Shown here one piece after another: positions 53,131 to 61,292 of a stretch of DNA of 64,000 bases. How positions within the stretch are numbered: position 1 is the first letter of the stretch; each line of letters opens with the position of its first letter. The stretch covers positions 6,697,501-6,761,500 of the forward strand of contig NZ_CP050440.1 in the NCBI RefSeq assembly GCF_011769525.1, in the 5' to 3' direction. The notes below the pieces were generated by a model. That model saw only the letters and a program-made list of their open reading frames with translations. It had not been told where the DNA came from and searched no databases. This DNA comes from Tolypothrix sp. PCC 7910 (GTDB lineage: Bacteria; Cyanobacteriota; Cyanobacteriia; Cyanobacteriales; Nostocaceae). Made by a program: the position numbers and the translations under genes.

Positions 53131-53240
53131 AATGTAACTAAATGTAACGAATTGTAAGAATTGAGTTCAGAAATTTAATTTTGCGAGTAATAAAGTTTTC
53201 TCTTCCTCACAATGTGTCTAAATGTAACTATATGTAACTA
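53131..53240 (+). promoter_or_regulatory. Two decamer clusters, 80 bases apart
   Basis: The first cluster has AATGTAACTA, AATGTAACGA and ATTGTAAGAA at 53131, 53141 and 53151. The second has AATGTGTCTA, AATGTAACTA and TATGTAACTA at 53211, 53221 and 53231. Units run on an exact 10-base period, and the clusters start exactly 80 bases apart. The layout suggests binding of a regulator on one face of the helix; no known factor can be named. Confidence 0.65.
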
Positions 53241-53347
53241 TAGTTTAAGTCTAAAGACAAAACGAAAATATGAACAATCCTTGCTATTAAAGGGTTTCAG
53301 CATTTGCTTAATATTTTTTAACCAATTATCTGACGACACATTTAAAT

Positions 53348-53365
53348 TTGCACAAAATTTGCACA
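53348..53365 (+). promoter_or_regulatory. Perfect L box upstream of cpcB2
   Basis: TTGCACA-AAAT-TTGCACA matches the L box consensus TTGCACA-N4-TTGCACA in all positions. In Fremyella diplosiphon this direct repeat is bound by RcaC and activates the inducible phycocyanin operon in red light. Confidence 0.9.
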
Positions 53366-53739
53366 AACGGATTGCTTTAATCATTTTCAGGTTCAAAAAA
53401 CCGCTGAACATTCTGCCCTCGACGGAGAAGGTTTAGCACCTGAAAAACTGATTGGCAGCCATTTTATTAATTTCGGCTTGTGGGCCTTAAGAAATTGGTT
53501 GTCGTGGATATTAGCAGTATTAATTTATAGCTGTACCGTTAGGAAATTAGAACTAGCTAACAGATTGGGGGTAAGTTACCTCTAATTACCAAGCAAGTTG
53601 AACTTGTTGGTCACTGTTTGCCTGGTTTGTCATGGCGGAACATCTCTAAAATCAATAACTCTGCTTCATCCCAATCAAGAATCAGCTTTTGAACCTAATT
53701 TGAATCCACAGCATAGTAATATTTTTAGGAGATGCTGGA

Positions 53740-54258
53740 ATGCTTGACGCTTTTACCAAAGTAGTTTCCCAAGCTGATACAAGAGGCTCTTACGTCAGCG
53801 ACGCAGAAATCGATGCATTAAAAGATATGGTCGCTGCTGGTTCCAAGCGGATGGATGTTGTAAACCGCATTACCGGCAATGCATCCACCATCGTTGCTAA
53901 CGCAGCACGTGCATTGTTTGCAGAACAACCCCAGTTGATCCAACCAGGTGGTAATGCTTACACCAACCGTCGTATGGCTGCTTGCTTACGCGACATGGAA
54001 ATCATCTTACGCTATGTAACCTACGCAGTATTTGCAGGTGATGCAAGCGTTTTAGACGATCGCTGCTTGAACGGTTTGCGTGAAACATACCAAGCACTGG
54101 GCGTTCCTGGCGCTTCTGTAGCAGCTGGTGTTCAAAAGATGAAAGAAGCTGCGATCGCAATTGCAAACGACCCCAATGGTGTTACCCGTGGTGACTGTAG
54201 CTCCTTAATGGCTGAAGTAGGCAGCTACTTTGATAAGGCTGCTGGTGCAGTAGGCTAA
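53740..54258 (+). CDS. cpcB2: Phycocyanin beta subunit (cpc2 operon)
   Basis: The 172-residue beta subunit carries both phycocyanobilin sites: Cys82 in MAACLRDME and Cys153 in TRGDCSSL. Asn72 in GGNAYTNRR is the methylated asparagine site of beta phycobiliproteins. Start [20 protein letters not shown] and the region [17 protein letters not shown] fit phycocyanin better than phycoerythrocyanin. It opens the five-gene operon cpcB2A2-linker-linker-cpcD2, the arrangement of the red-light-induced cpc2 operon of Fremyella, and an L box lies upstream. The isoform number is inferred from that synteny. Confidence 0.93.
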   Translation: MLDAFTKVVSQADTRGSYVSDAEIDALKDMVAAGSKRMDVVNRITGNASTIVANAARALFAEQPQLIQPGGNAYTNRRMAACLRDMEIILRYVTYAVFAGDASVLDDRCLNGLRETYQALGVPGASVAAGVQKMKEAAIAIANDPNGVTRGDCSSLMAEVGSYFDKAAGAVG

Positions 54259-54326
54259 GACATCGCTACTTAATTATTTCTTCTTTCGGACGCACACCTT
54301 TACATATTTGTTGAGAGAATATCAGC

Positions 54327-54815
54327 ATGAAAACACCTTTAACCGAAGCCGTAGCTACCGCAGATTCTCAAGGTCGGTTTCTAAGCTCCACAGAACTTCA
54401 AGTTGCATTTGGTCGCTTCCGTCAAGCTGCTGCTAGCTTAGATGCAGCTAAAGCATTAAGCAGCAAAGCTAACAGCTTGGCTTCTGGCGCTGCTAACGCA
54501 GTTTACCAAAAGTTCCCCTACACCACCCAAATGCAAGGTGCTAACTTCGCTGCTGACCAGCGCGGTAAAGACAAGTGCGTACGCGACATCGGTTACTACA
54601 TCCGCATCGTTACCTACTGTCTAATTGCTGGTGGTACCGGTCCTTTGGATGACTACTTAATTGGTGGTTTGGCAGAAATCAACCGCACCTTTGATTTGTC
54701 TCCCAGCTGGTACGTTGAAGCTCTCAAGTACGTTAAAGCAAATCATGGCTTAAGTGGCGATCCTGCTGTAGAAGCAAACTCCTACATTGACTATGCCATC
54801 AACGCTCTAAGCTAG
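54327..54815 (+). CDS. cpcA2: Phycocyanin alpha subunit (cpc2 operon)
   Basis: The 162-residue alpha subunit has its phycocyanobilin at Cys84 in [13 protein letters not shown]. Landmarks are the start [20 protein letters not shown] and the end [20 protein letters not shown], shared with the second copy at 58717. The alpha-type length and single Cys at 84 fit phycocyanin; phycoerythrocyanin alpha would normally differ around the chromophore, and its lyase genes pecE/F are absent. It follows cpcB2 after 68 bases, with GAGAG nine bases before the ATG. A hairpin follows. Confidence 0.93.
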   Translation: MKTPLTEAVATADSQGRFLSSTELQVAFGRFRQAAASLDAAKALSSKANSLASGAANAVYQKFPYTTQMQGANFAADQRGKDKCVRDIGYYIRIVTYCLIAGGTGPLDDYLIGGLAEINRTFDLSPSWYVEALKYVKANHGLSGDPAVEANSYIDYAINALS

Positions 54816-54828
54816 AGGTTTCCTTTTG

Positions 54829-54904
54829 CCCAGAACAACTCAAGGCTGTGAATGCTAATTCTCTTCTAGCATGGGCAGTTTTAAGGGGTTCTGGGCATGT
54901 TTTT
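54829..54904 (+). terminator. Attenuator hairpin between cpcA2 and the linker genes
   Basis: GCCCAGAAC (54829) and GTTCTGGGC (54889) close a long stem with an inner GCTAATTCTCTTCTAGC hairpin, followed by ATGTTTTTT. A partial terminator here would make more CpcBA than linker mRNA, in line with phycobilisome stoichiometry. Confidence 0.7.
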
Positions 54905-54930
54905 TCTGATTGAAATTAAGGAGATCGGTC

Positions 54931-55740
54931 ATGACTAGTTCTCTGGCAGCCAGTCAGTTAGGATTTGAGCCATTTGCTAGCACTGCTCCTACAGAGCTGC
55001 GGTCAAATGATGATGTAAAAGCAGTGATTAATGCTGCCTATCGTCAAGTGTTTGGTAATGACCACTTGATGCAGAGCGAACACCTCACAAGTGCAGAATC
55101 GCTGTTACAGCAAGGCAATATTAGTGTTCGAGATTTTGTGCGGACATTAGCACAATCTGAACTATATCGCCAAAAGTTTTTTTACTCTACACCTCAAGTC
55201 CGGTTCATTGAATTGAACTACAAGCATCTGCTTGGTCGTGCGCCCTACGATGAAGCAGAAATTGCTTACCACGTAGATCTTTATACTCAAAAAGGCTACG
55301 AAGCAGAAATCAATTCTTATATTGATTCAGTTGAATATCAAGAAAACTTTGGAGAATCGATAGTTCCATATTATAGGGGATTTTCGACTCAAACGGGACA
55401 AAAAACAGTCGGTTTTAGCCGGATGTTTCAGCTCTACCGAGGATATGCCAACAGCGATCGCGCCCAAGGTAAAAACAAATCTGCGTGGTTAACCCAGAAT
55501 CTTGCTCTGAATTTAGCTACTCCTATTCAAACCCCTACCTTTGGTAAAGGGTTAGCTGGTAATGTCGCGGGCGATCGCGGAAAGCTTTACCGAGTGAGAG
55601 TTATGCAATCAGATAGCGGACGGACTCCCCAAATCCGCCGTAGTATCAGAGAGTTTTTGGTGGCTTATGACCAACTTTCGACCACCCTGCAAAGGCTGAA
55701 TCAGCGGGGTAGCCGGGTGGTAAATATTTCTCCTGCTTAA
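54931..55740 (+). CDS. Phycocyanin-associated rod linker, first
   Basis: The 269-residue protein has a PBS linker domain at about 18-150 ([20 protein letters not shown], then [20 protein letters not shown] and [13 protein letters not shown]) and a CpcD-like C-terminal domain (about 215-265, [20 protein letters not shown]). It joins phycocyanin hexamers within the rod. ATG 54931 is preceded by AAGGAG; the upstream TTG is not credible. It corresponds by position to the first of two linkers of the Fremyella cpc2 operon (cpcH2). Confidence 0.92.
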   Translation: MTSSLAASQLGFEPFASTAPTELRSNDDVKAVINAAYRQVFGNDHLMQSEHLTSAESLLQQGNISVRDFVRTLAQSELYRQKFFYSTPQVRFIELNYKHLLGRAPYDEAEIAYHVDLYTQKGYEAEINSYIDSVEYQENFGESIVPYYRGFSTQTGQKTVGFSRMFQLYRGYANSDRAQGKNKSAWLTQNLALNLATPIQTPTFGKGLAGNVAGDRGKLYRVRVMQSDSGRTPQIRRSIREFLVAYDQLSTTLQRLNQRGSRVVNISPA

Positions 55741-55785
55741 ACTGATCAATCTTGCAACAAAAAAAGTCTACAAGGAGAGCTATTC

Positions 55786-56658
55786 GTGCCAATTACATCC
55801 GCAGCATCTCGTTTGGGAACTACGGCTTTTGACCAAACAAGTCCTGTTGAACTGCGTCCAAACTGGACACCAGAAGATGCCAAGCTTGTTATTCAAGCAG
55901 TTTATCGTCAGGTATTAGGCAACGACTATCTGATGCAGTCAGAACGCCTCATCAGCTTAGAGTCGTTGTTGACCAACGGGAAACTGAGCGTCAAAGACTT
56001 TGTCCGCGCAGTAGCTAAATCCGAACTATATAAAACCAAGTTTCTTTACCCTCATTTTCAAACTCGGGTAATTGAATTAAACTTCAAACATTTGTTGGGA
56101 CGTGCTCCCTACGATGAGTCGGAAGTAATTGAGCATCTCGATCGTTACCAAAATCAAGGTTTTGACGCAGACATCGATTCTTATATCGACTCTGCTGAAT
56201 ATGATGCTTACTTTGGTGATGCGATCGTTCCCTACTACCGCGACTTTGTCACCACAGGCGTTGGTCAAAGAACCGTTGGTTTCACTCGCTTATTCCGCCT
56301 TTATCGTGGCTATGCTAATAGCGATCGCTCTCAGCTAGCAGGTAGCGCTTCTCGTTTAGCCGCTGACTTAGCTAAAAATAGCGCCTCTGCAATTATTGCT
56401 CCTTCTGGTAGCAGCCAAGGTTGGTCTTATCTACCTGCAAAACAAGGGACTACACCCAGCCGCACCTTTGGCAGATCCTCTCAAGGATCGACTCCACGTC
56501 TCTACAGAATCGAAGTTACAGGTATCAGCTTGCCTAGATATCCTAAAGTTCGTCGTAGCAACAAAGAGTTCATCGTCCCCTACGAACAGCTATCCAACAC
56601 CCTTCAGCAAATTAATAAGCTGGGTGGTAAGGTTGCCAGCATCACCATTGCACAATAG
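55786..56658 (+). CDS. Phycocyanin-associated rod linker, second
   Basis: The 290-residue protein is a paralogue of the previous linker: [40 protein letters not shown] and [14 protein letters not shown] in the linker domain, and [20 protein letters not shown] in the C-terminal CpcD-like domain. A Ser/Ala-rich segment (about 190-230) separates the two. Translation starts at GTG 55786 after AAGGAGAG. The two linkers likely give consecutive rod discs. It matches cpcI2 by position. Confidence 0.92.
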   Translation: MPITSAASRLGTTAFDQTSPVELRPNWTPEDAKLVIQAVYRQVLGNDYLMQSERLISLESLLTNGKLSVKDFVRAVAKSELYKTKFLYPHFQTRVIELNFKHLLGRAPYDESEVIEHLDRYQNQGFDADIDSYIDSAEYDAYFGDAIVPYYRDFVTTGVGQRTVGFTRLFRLYRGYANSDRSQLAGSASRLAADLAKNSASAIIAPSGSSQGWSYLPAKQGTTPSRTFGRSSQGSTPRLYRIEVTGISLPRYPKVRRSNKEFIVPYEQLSNTLQQINKLGGKVASITIAQ

Positions 56659-56672
56659 GAGATAGAACCATT

Positions 56673-56930
56673 ATGTTGGGGTCTGCATTAACAAGAGGGT
56701 CAAGTTCAAACTCAGACAATCGCGTCTTTGTTTATGAAGTAGAAGGATTGCGCCAGAACGAGCAAACTGATAACAATCGTTATCAGATTCGCAATAGCAG
56801 CACGATTCAGATTCAAGTCCCCTACAGCCGCATGAATGAAGAAATGCGTCGCATCACTCGCTTAGGCGGCAAAATTGTTAACATCCGTCCTGCAAGTGAC
56901 AATACCACTGAAACTGCATCGGAAAGTTGA
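56673..56930 (+). CDS. cpcD: Small rod-capping linker CpcD (cpc2 operon)
   Basis: The 85-residue protein consists of one CpcD domain: NRVFVYEVEGLRQNEQT, RYQIRNSSTIQIQVPYSRMN and EEMRRITRLGGKIVNIRP. It caps the distal end of phycocyanin rods. TAGGAG lies ten bases before the ATG, and only 14 bases separate it from the second linker. A strong terminator follows 24 bases after the stop, closing the operon. Confidence 0.94.
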   Translation: MLGSALTRGSSSNSDNRVFVYEVEGLRQNEQTDNNRYQIRNSSTIQIQVPYSRMNEEMRRITRLGGKIVNIRPASDNTTETASES

Positions 56931-56953
56931 CAGTACTTATATATGATATTGAT

Positions 56954-56989
56954 GGGCGTGGAAAAGCTTATTTTTCCACGCCCGTTTTT
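56954..56989 (+). terminator. Terminator of the cpc2 operon
   Basis: GGGCGTGGAAAA and TTTTCCACGCCC form a perfect 12-bp stem with a loop of six bases, followed by GTTTTTA. This is a classic intrinsic terminator on the plus strand. Confidence 0.93.
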
Positions 56990-57148
56990 ATTCACAACTC
57001 AGCACTTTTTCTTGTCAGTCATAATATATCCATGCTCAACAGCAAAAGGTAATGCAGAAATGTTTTTAAAACTTAATATTTAGGCTGGCAAAATTGAGCA
57101 AGCGCAAACTGCTTTTGAGTGTATTTGTTTGCAAAAGAGGAGAAAGCC

Positions 57149-57355
57149 ATGACTGAGATACCAACTGGCGGTCAAATGCTCTGGAAATTAGAAGGGAACG
57201 AGCGAGTATTATATCTGCGGCATAATTCATCTGAGCCGTGGCGGCATTATGAAGAGTTTCCCGAGTATGTTCAACCAGATCCACAAGGATTTTCTAAAGG
57301 AATTGCTACTTTTCTGGCATTACTAAAGAAAGATTGGACGGCTACTAAATCGTAA
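57149..57355 (+). CDS. Small hypothetical protein between cpc2 and cpc1
   Basis: The 68-residue protein (TEIPTGGQMLWKLEGNERVL at the start, LRHNSSEPWRHYEEFPEYVQ in the middle) has no signal peptide or membrane segment and no motif I recognise. GAGGAG lies eight bases before the ATG, which supports translation. It lies 159 bases after the cpc2 terminator and is followed by 745 bases of untranslated sequence. Its position suggests a link to light harvesting, but this is only proximity. Confidence 0.7.
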   Translation: MTEIPTGGQMLWKLEGNERVLYLRHNSSEPWRHYEEFPEYVQPDPQGFSKGIATFLALLKKDWTATKS

Positions 57356-58100
57356 TTGGGATGTAGGAGGGTGCAATTACAGCTAACTGGTGACAGTAGT
57401 TATTTATGCTTAGTCATTTGTGGAGCAAAAGAATGCTCTTTATCTAGCTGTTGTGTTGGCTAACTCAAGAGATGCGATCGCATTTCTTCACTTAGGCATT
57501 GAACGGGGTTAGCGATCAGATTCTGCGTCCTCCTTGAACAATTGAACTCAAATTAACCAAGCAAAACTTTCCCGGTTATGTAAAGAAAAAACTCAGACTC
57601 TTAACATTCATTCATATTTAATATCATTTTTGCCAGGGCTTTAAATCAAGGATATGTAGCTATGCTGCCGTAATTAGCCGTTAAGCATGGATATCTGCAG
57701 ATTAGCAACTAATAAAGAAACATATTTCCTATAATCGTTAAAAAAAAGCTGATTAAATCAGCATTTCCAGTCATAAAATTATTTGCTTGACAATTTGTAA
57801 TATAAAATCGATCCAACGATATAGTATAAACAACATAGTATGAACAACAAAGAAGAACTGCAAATAACAGATGACAGGTTAGCTATTCATCTGTGATGAG
57901 TCAGGCTCTTCAATTGTTAAAAAAAATTAAGAATCTTCCAAGTTTCCTTAGGGGAAAAATCGGAAAGGTTTTAGCAGTTATTCAACCTACTGCTTTGAGT
58001 TGATCGGGACATTGGGGCAGCTTTGTTGCCAAGCCGAATCAAACTGGGTTGTAACCTAATCCAAGCCATACTCGACTAAACAAATTAGGATATTGAGTGT
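57356..58100 (+). promoter_or_regulatory. Promoter and leader region of the cpc1 operon
   Basis: 745 non-coding bases. TTGACA at 57787 and several AT-rich hexamers (TATAGT at 57820) occur, but not at a standard 17-base spacing. No L box or decamer cluster like those of cpc2 was found, in line with a constitutive phycocyanin operon. Confidence 0.5.
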
Positions 58101-58619
58101 ATGTTTGACGCATTTGCAAAAGTAGTCTCCCAAGCTGACGCACGCGGTGAATATCTGAGTGGTTCTCAAATCGATGCTCTAAGCGCTATGGTTGCTGATG
58201 GCAACAAGCGCATGGACGTTGTAAACCGCATCACCGGTAACTCTTCCTCAATCGTTGCTGATGCAGCACGTGCATTGTTTGCAGAACAACCCCAGTTGAT
58301 TTCACCTGGTGGTAATGCTTACACCAACCGTCGTATGGCTGCTTGCTTACGCGACATGGAAATCATTTTGCGCTATGTTACCTACGCTATCTTCACAGGT
58401 GATGCCAGCATTTTAGACGATCGCTGCCTCAACGGTTTGCGTGAAACCTACCAAGCACTAGGCGTTCCTGGCGGTTCCGTAGCAACTGGCGTTAGCAAGA
58501 TGAAAGATGCTGCACTAGCGATCGCTGGCGATACCAATGGAGTTACCCGTGGTGACTGCTCCAGCCTGATGTCTGAAGTTGCTGGCTATTTCGATAGAGC
58601 TGCTTCTGCAGTTGGTTAA
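58101..58619 (+). CDS. cpcB1: Phycocyanin beta subunit (cpc1 operon)
   Basis: This is the second 172-residue CpcB isoform. It starts [20 protein letters not shown], as in constitutive phycocyanins, and keeps Asn72, Cys82 and Cys153. Differences from the first copy cluster in the first 55 residues and near the C-terminus; the middle is almost identical, pointing to a shared origin with purifying selection or gene conversion. It opens cpcB1A1EF, the constitutive cpc1 operon arrangement. No linker genes follow. Confidence 0.93.
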   Translation: MFDAFAKVVSQADARGEYLSGSQIDALSAMVADGNKRMDVVNRITGNSSSIVADAARALFAEQPQLISPGGNAYTNRRMAACLRDMEIILRYVTYAIFTGDASILDDRCLNGLRETYQALGVPGGSVATGVSKMKDAALAIAGDTNGVTRGDCSSLMSEVAGYFDRAASAVG

Positions 58620-58716
58620 GAGAGCAATTTAATCGATTTTTTGCTCACCTTCAGATAGCTAAAACGATTGCTAAAAGCTATTTCATCAAAAAAGATTATT
58701 TGGGAGAAAATCTAAA

Positions 58717-59205
58717 ATGAAAACCCCTTTGACCGAAGCAGTAGCTACTGCTGATTCCCAAGGACGCTTCCTGAGCTCTACCGAAATCCAAACCGCATTT
58801 GGTCGTTTTCGCCAAGCTCAAGCAAGCTTAACAGCGGCAAAAGCATTAAGCGAAAAAGCTTCTAGTTTGGCTTCTGGTGCTGCTAATGCTGTTTACAGCA
58901 AATATCCCTACACCACCAGCACCGCTGGCCCAAACTACGCTTCTACCCAAACTGGTAAAGATAAGTGCGTTCGTGACATCGGTTACTACATCCGCATGGT
59001 TACCTACTGCCTAGTTGTAGGTGGTACAGGCCCATTGGATGATTACCTAATCAGCGGTATTGCTGAAATCAACCGCACATTTGAATTATCTCCCAGCTGG
59101 TATGTTGAAGCTTTGAAATATATCAAAGCTAACCACGGTTTAAGTGGTGACCCTGCTGTAGAAGCAAACTCCTACATCGACTACGCCATCAACGCATTAA
59201 GCTAG
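58717..59205 (+). CDS. cpcA1: Phycocyanin alpha subunit (cpc1 operon)
   Basis: This is the second 162-residue CpcA isoform with chromophore Cys84 in [13 protein letters not shown]. It starts [20 protein letters not shown], as does the first copy, and differs from it mainly at residues 25-80. GGGAG lies ten bases before the ATG, and 97 bases separate it from cpcB1. An extended hairpin follows and then the lyase genes cpcE and cpcF, whose products attach the bilin to Cys84. Confidence 0.93.
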   Translation: MKTPLTEAVATADSQGRFLSSTEIQTAFGRFRQAQASLTAAKALSEKASSLASGAANAVYSKYPYTTSTAGPNYASTQTGKDKCVRDIGYYIRMVTYCLVVGGTGPLDDYLISGIAEINRTFELSPSWYVEALKYIKANHGLSGDPAVEANSYIDYAINALS

Positions 59206-59217
59206 TAAGATGGTTTT

Positions 59218-59273
59218 GCCCGGAGGGGTATACAATGACTGACAGGAGTTAGTGATTGTATATCTCTCCGGGC
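59218..59273 (+). terminator. Long attenuator hairpin between cpcA1 and cpcE
   Basis: From GCCCGGAG at 59218 to CTCCGGGC ending at 59273 the two halves pair over 23 positions (two G-T pairs and one mismatch), closing a loop GACAGGAGTT. No T-run follows, so it likely slows transcription or protects the 3' end of cpcB1A1 mRNA, lowering cpcEF dosage. Confidence 0.8.
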
Positions 59274-59316
59274 ATTGTTATGTATAGGCATTTGTCAGAG
59301 GGAACAGGAACAGAAA

Positions 59317-60147
59317 GTGGAAAACGCAGCTAATATCCAGGATGATAATCAATTAACTGTAGAACAAGCGATCGCTAATCTCCAAGGTGAAGATTTAGGA
59401 TTGCGTGTATATGCAGCTTGGTGGTTAGGGCGGTTTCGAGTTGATGCTCCAGAAGCCATTGATGTCTTAATCACAGCATTAGAAGACGAAGACGATCGCA
59501 CTAATGCAGGTGGCTATCCCCTGCGGCGCAATGCAGCCAGAGCGTTAGGAAAATTAGGAGAAAAACGAGCCGTTCCCGCATTAATTAAAGCGCTGGAATG
59601 TTCTGATTTCTATGTGCGTGAAGCTGCAGCCCAATCTCTGGAGATGTTAGGCGACTCATCCAGTATTCCCAGGCTCATTGAGTTACTCAACGATCAAATT
59701 CCGGGAACATTACCAGCACCAGAACCACCCCAACTCACCCAACCCTTTGATGCCATCATAGAGGCATTGGGAACCTTAGGGGCAAGCAATGCAATTCCCG
59801 TGATTCAAGGATTTTTAGATCACCCCGTGCCTCGGATTCAGTATGCCGCAGCCAGGGCAATGTATCAGCTCACCTATCAAGCAACTGAAGTATACAATCA
59901 GTATGGCGATCGCCTGGTACAAGCACTTGCTAATGCTGATTTGCAGCTACGTCGAGCAGTTCTCTCAGATTTGGGGGCAATTGGATATTTGCCAGCCGCC
60001 CAAGCGATCGCTGATACCCTAGCAGAAAACAGCTTGAAGCTCATATCTCTCAAAGGTTTACTCGAAAAGCAATTACAACCGACAGCGCCACAAGAATTAT
60101 CCCCTGGTGCCATAAAAGTGATGCAATTAATGGATGCGTTACTGTAG
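59317..60147 (+). CDS. cpcE: Phycocyanobilin lyase subunit alpha CpcE
   Basis: CpcE with CpcF attaches phycocyanobilin to Cys84 of CpcA. The protein is a HEAT-repeat solenoid with the family start LTVEQAIANLQGEDLGLRVY AAWWLGRF, RRNAARALGKLGEKRAVPAL, DFYVREAAAQSLEMLGDSS and RIQYAAARAMYQLTYQATEV. GTG 59317, with AGGAA eight bases upstream, is chosen; a TTG at 59275 lies inside the hairpin. At 276 residues it is full length. It is separated from cpcF by 51 bases. Confidence 0.95.
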   Translation: MENAANIQDDNQLTVEQAIANLQGEDLGLRVYAAWWLGRFRVDAPEAIDVLITALEDEDDRTNAGGYPLRRNAARALGKLGEKRAVPALIKALECSDFYVREAAAQSLEMLGDSSSIPRLIELLNDQIPGTLPAPEPPQLTQPFDAIIEALGTLGASNAIPVIQGFLDHPVPRIQYAAARAMYQLTYQATEVYNQYGDRLVQALANADLQLRRAVLSDLGAIGYLPAAQAIADTLAENSLKLISLKGLLEKQLQPTAPQELSPGAIKVMQLMDALL

Positions 60148-60198
60148 CAGAAAGAGCGAAAATGGAAAAGGTAGAACTTATCGCTTCTCTTCTTCCTC

Positions 60199-61020
60199 AT
60201 GCCTGATTCCCTCAATACTCTAATTCGTGCAGTAGAAGACGCAAATTCTTCTGCCCTTTTACAAGAAGCTGTCAAAAACCTGGCAGCAACTCGTTTAGAA
60301 GGAGCCATTCCCACCTTGATTGCTGCTTTGAGCTATAACAATCCAGGTGCAGCAGTTGCGGCTGTCGATGGGCTAATCCAAATTGGCGAACCCGCGGTTC
60401 CATCTCTGTTGGAACTACTCGATATGCACAACTACACCGCCAGATCTTGGGCAATCCGCACCCTAGCAGGAATTGGCGATCCTAGAGCATTAGTCACCTT
60501 GTTAGGTGCAGCCACCGCTGACTTTGCCCTGAGTGTTCGGCGGGCAGCTGCTAAGGGGCTAGGAATGATGAAATGGCACTGGTTTCCAGAGGATCTGCTA
60601 GAAATTGCCCAAGCAGAAGCAATGGAAGCTTTGCTATTTGTAGCTCAAGAAGATGAAGAGTGGGTGGTACGCTATTCAGCCATTGTTGGCTTACAGTTTC
60701 TTGCCAACGCAATTACTGTAAGTCATCCAGATTGGCGATCGCAAATTCTGTCAAATTTTGAGCAAATTGCTGCTAAAGAGGAGAGTTGGCCAGTACGTGC
60801 CCGTGTCTTAATGGCACAGCAAGAACTGCAGACAGCAACAGCTACCACTCAAACCCAACATATAGATAATAGTCCTTCCCCCTTGTCTTCTATGGACTGG
60901 CAGAAGATTATGGAAGAGCTTTATGGACGCAAAGGGCAAGAGCGGTTAGTGTTTGCAGAAGGCGATCCACGCCGTTATGAACAACTGGCAGTCGCGATCG
61001 CTCAAAATACGGATGAATAA
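60199..61020 (+). CDS. cpcF: Phycocyanobilin lyase subunit beta CpcF
   Basis: This is the partner of CpcE in the heterodimeric alpha-phycocyanin lyase. HEAT repeats cover most of the protein: NTLIRAVEDANSSALLQEAV, GAIPTLIAALSYNNPGAAVA, NYTARSWAIRTLAGIGDPRA and LSVRRAAAKGLGMMKWHWFP. A Thr/Gln-rich linker (about 212-228) leads to a short C-terminal domain with DWQKIMEELYGRKGQERLVF. At 273 residues it is somewhat longer than minimal CpcF (about 205-215) because of that tail. It ends the cpc1 operon. Confidence 0.94.
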   Translation: MPDSLNTLIRAVEDANSSALLQEAVKNLAATRLEGAIPTLIAALSYNNPGAAVAAVDGLIQIGEPAVPSLLELLDMHNYTARSWAIRTLAGIGDPRALVTLLGAATADFALSVRRAAAKGLGMMKWHWFPEDLLEIAQAEAMEALLFVAQEDEEWVVRYSAIVGLQFLANAITVSHPDWRSQILSNFEQIAAKEESWPVRARVLMAQQELQTATATTQTQHIDNSPSPLSSMDWQKIMEELYGRKGQERLVFAEGDPRRYEQLAVAIAQNTDE

Positions 61021-61292
61021 TTTGTTAGTCAGGATTTTCATCCTGAATTTTTGCTTGAATCAGGAATTAGCCCATACTAACTTCTCTGAGGGATAGTGCG
61101 AGTTAATTTTTGGTTCAAGCTAATTATCATTCCAACCATCGATTCAGGTATTGCAGACATCAGCTTCTATAGGCACTACTGCTGAAGAACCACTCATTTA
61201 TCGGTTAAGGGGTAATGGGGAAGGGGAAAAGTCAAGAAATCCCAAACTCAATTTACAGTTCAAAACGCTTCACTGAGTAGAATGGAAACCTA

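Larger units (their letters stand above)
52935..53739 (+). promoter_or_regulatory. Long leader and promoter region of the cpc2 operon
   Basis: This 805-base non-coding region precedes cpcB2. It contains two clusters of decamer repeats (53131-53160 and 53211-53240) and a perfect L box (53348-53365). The 375 bases between L box and the ATG must hold the transcription start and a long untranslated leader. An open frame at 53212-53436 overlaps these signals and is not considered a gene. AGGAG lies nine bases before the cpcB2 ATG. Confidence 0.75.

Noticed and set aside
53212-53436. 74-codon open frame upstream of cpcB2
   Set aside because: It overlaps the decamer cluster and the L box, has no ribosome site, and its composition (Leu/Phe/Lys rich) is that of AT-rich untranslated sequence.
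53740-54815. Reading the first cpcBA pair as phycoerythrocyanin pecBA
   Set aside because: No pecE/F lyase genes follow, the alpha subunit is phycocyanin-like around Cys84, and the order B-A-linker-linker-D fits the inducible phycocyanin operon.
57787-57830. Sigma-70 promoter of cpc1 (TTGACA with TATAGT)
   Set aside because: The spacing is 27 bases, not about 17, and alternative hexamers are equally weak.
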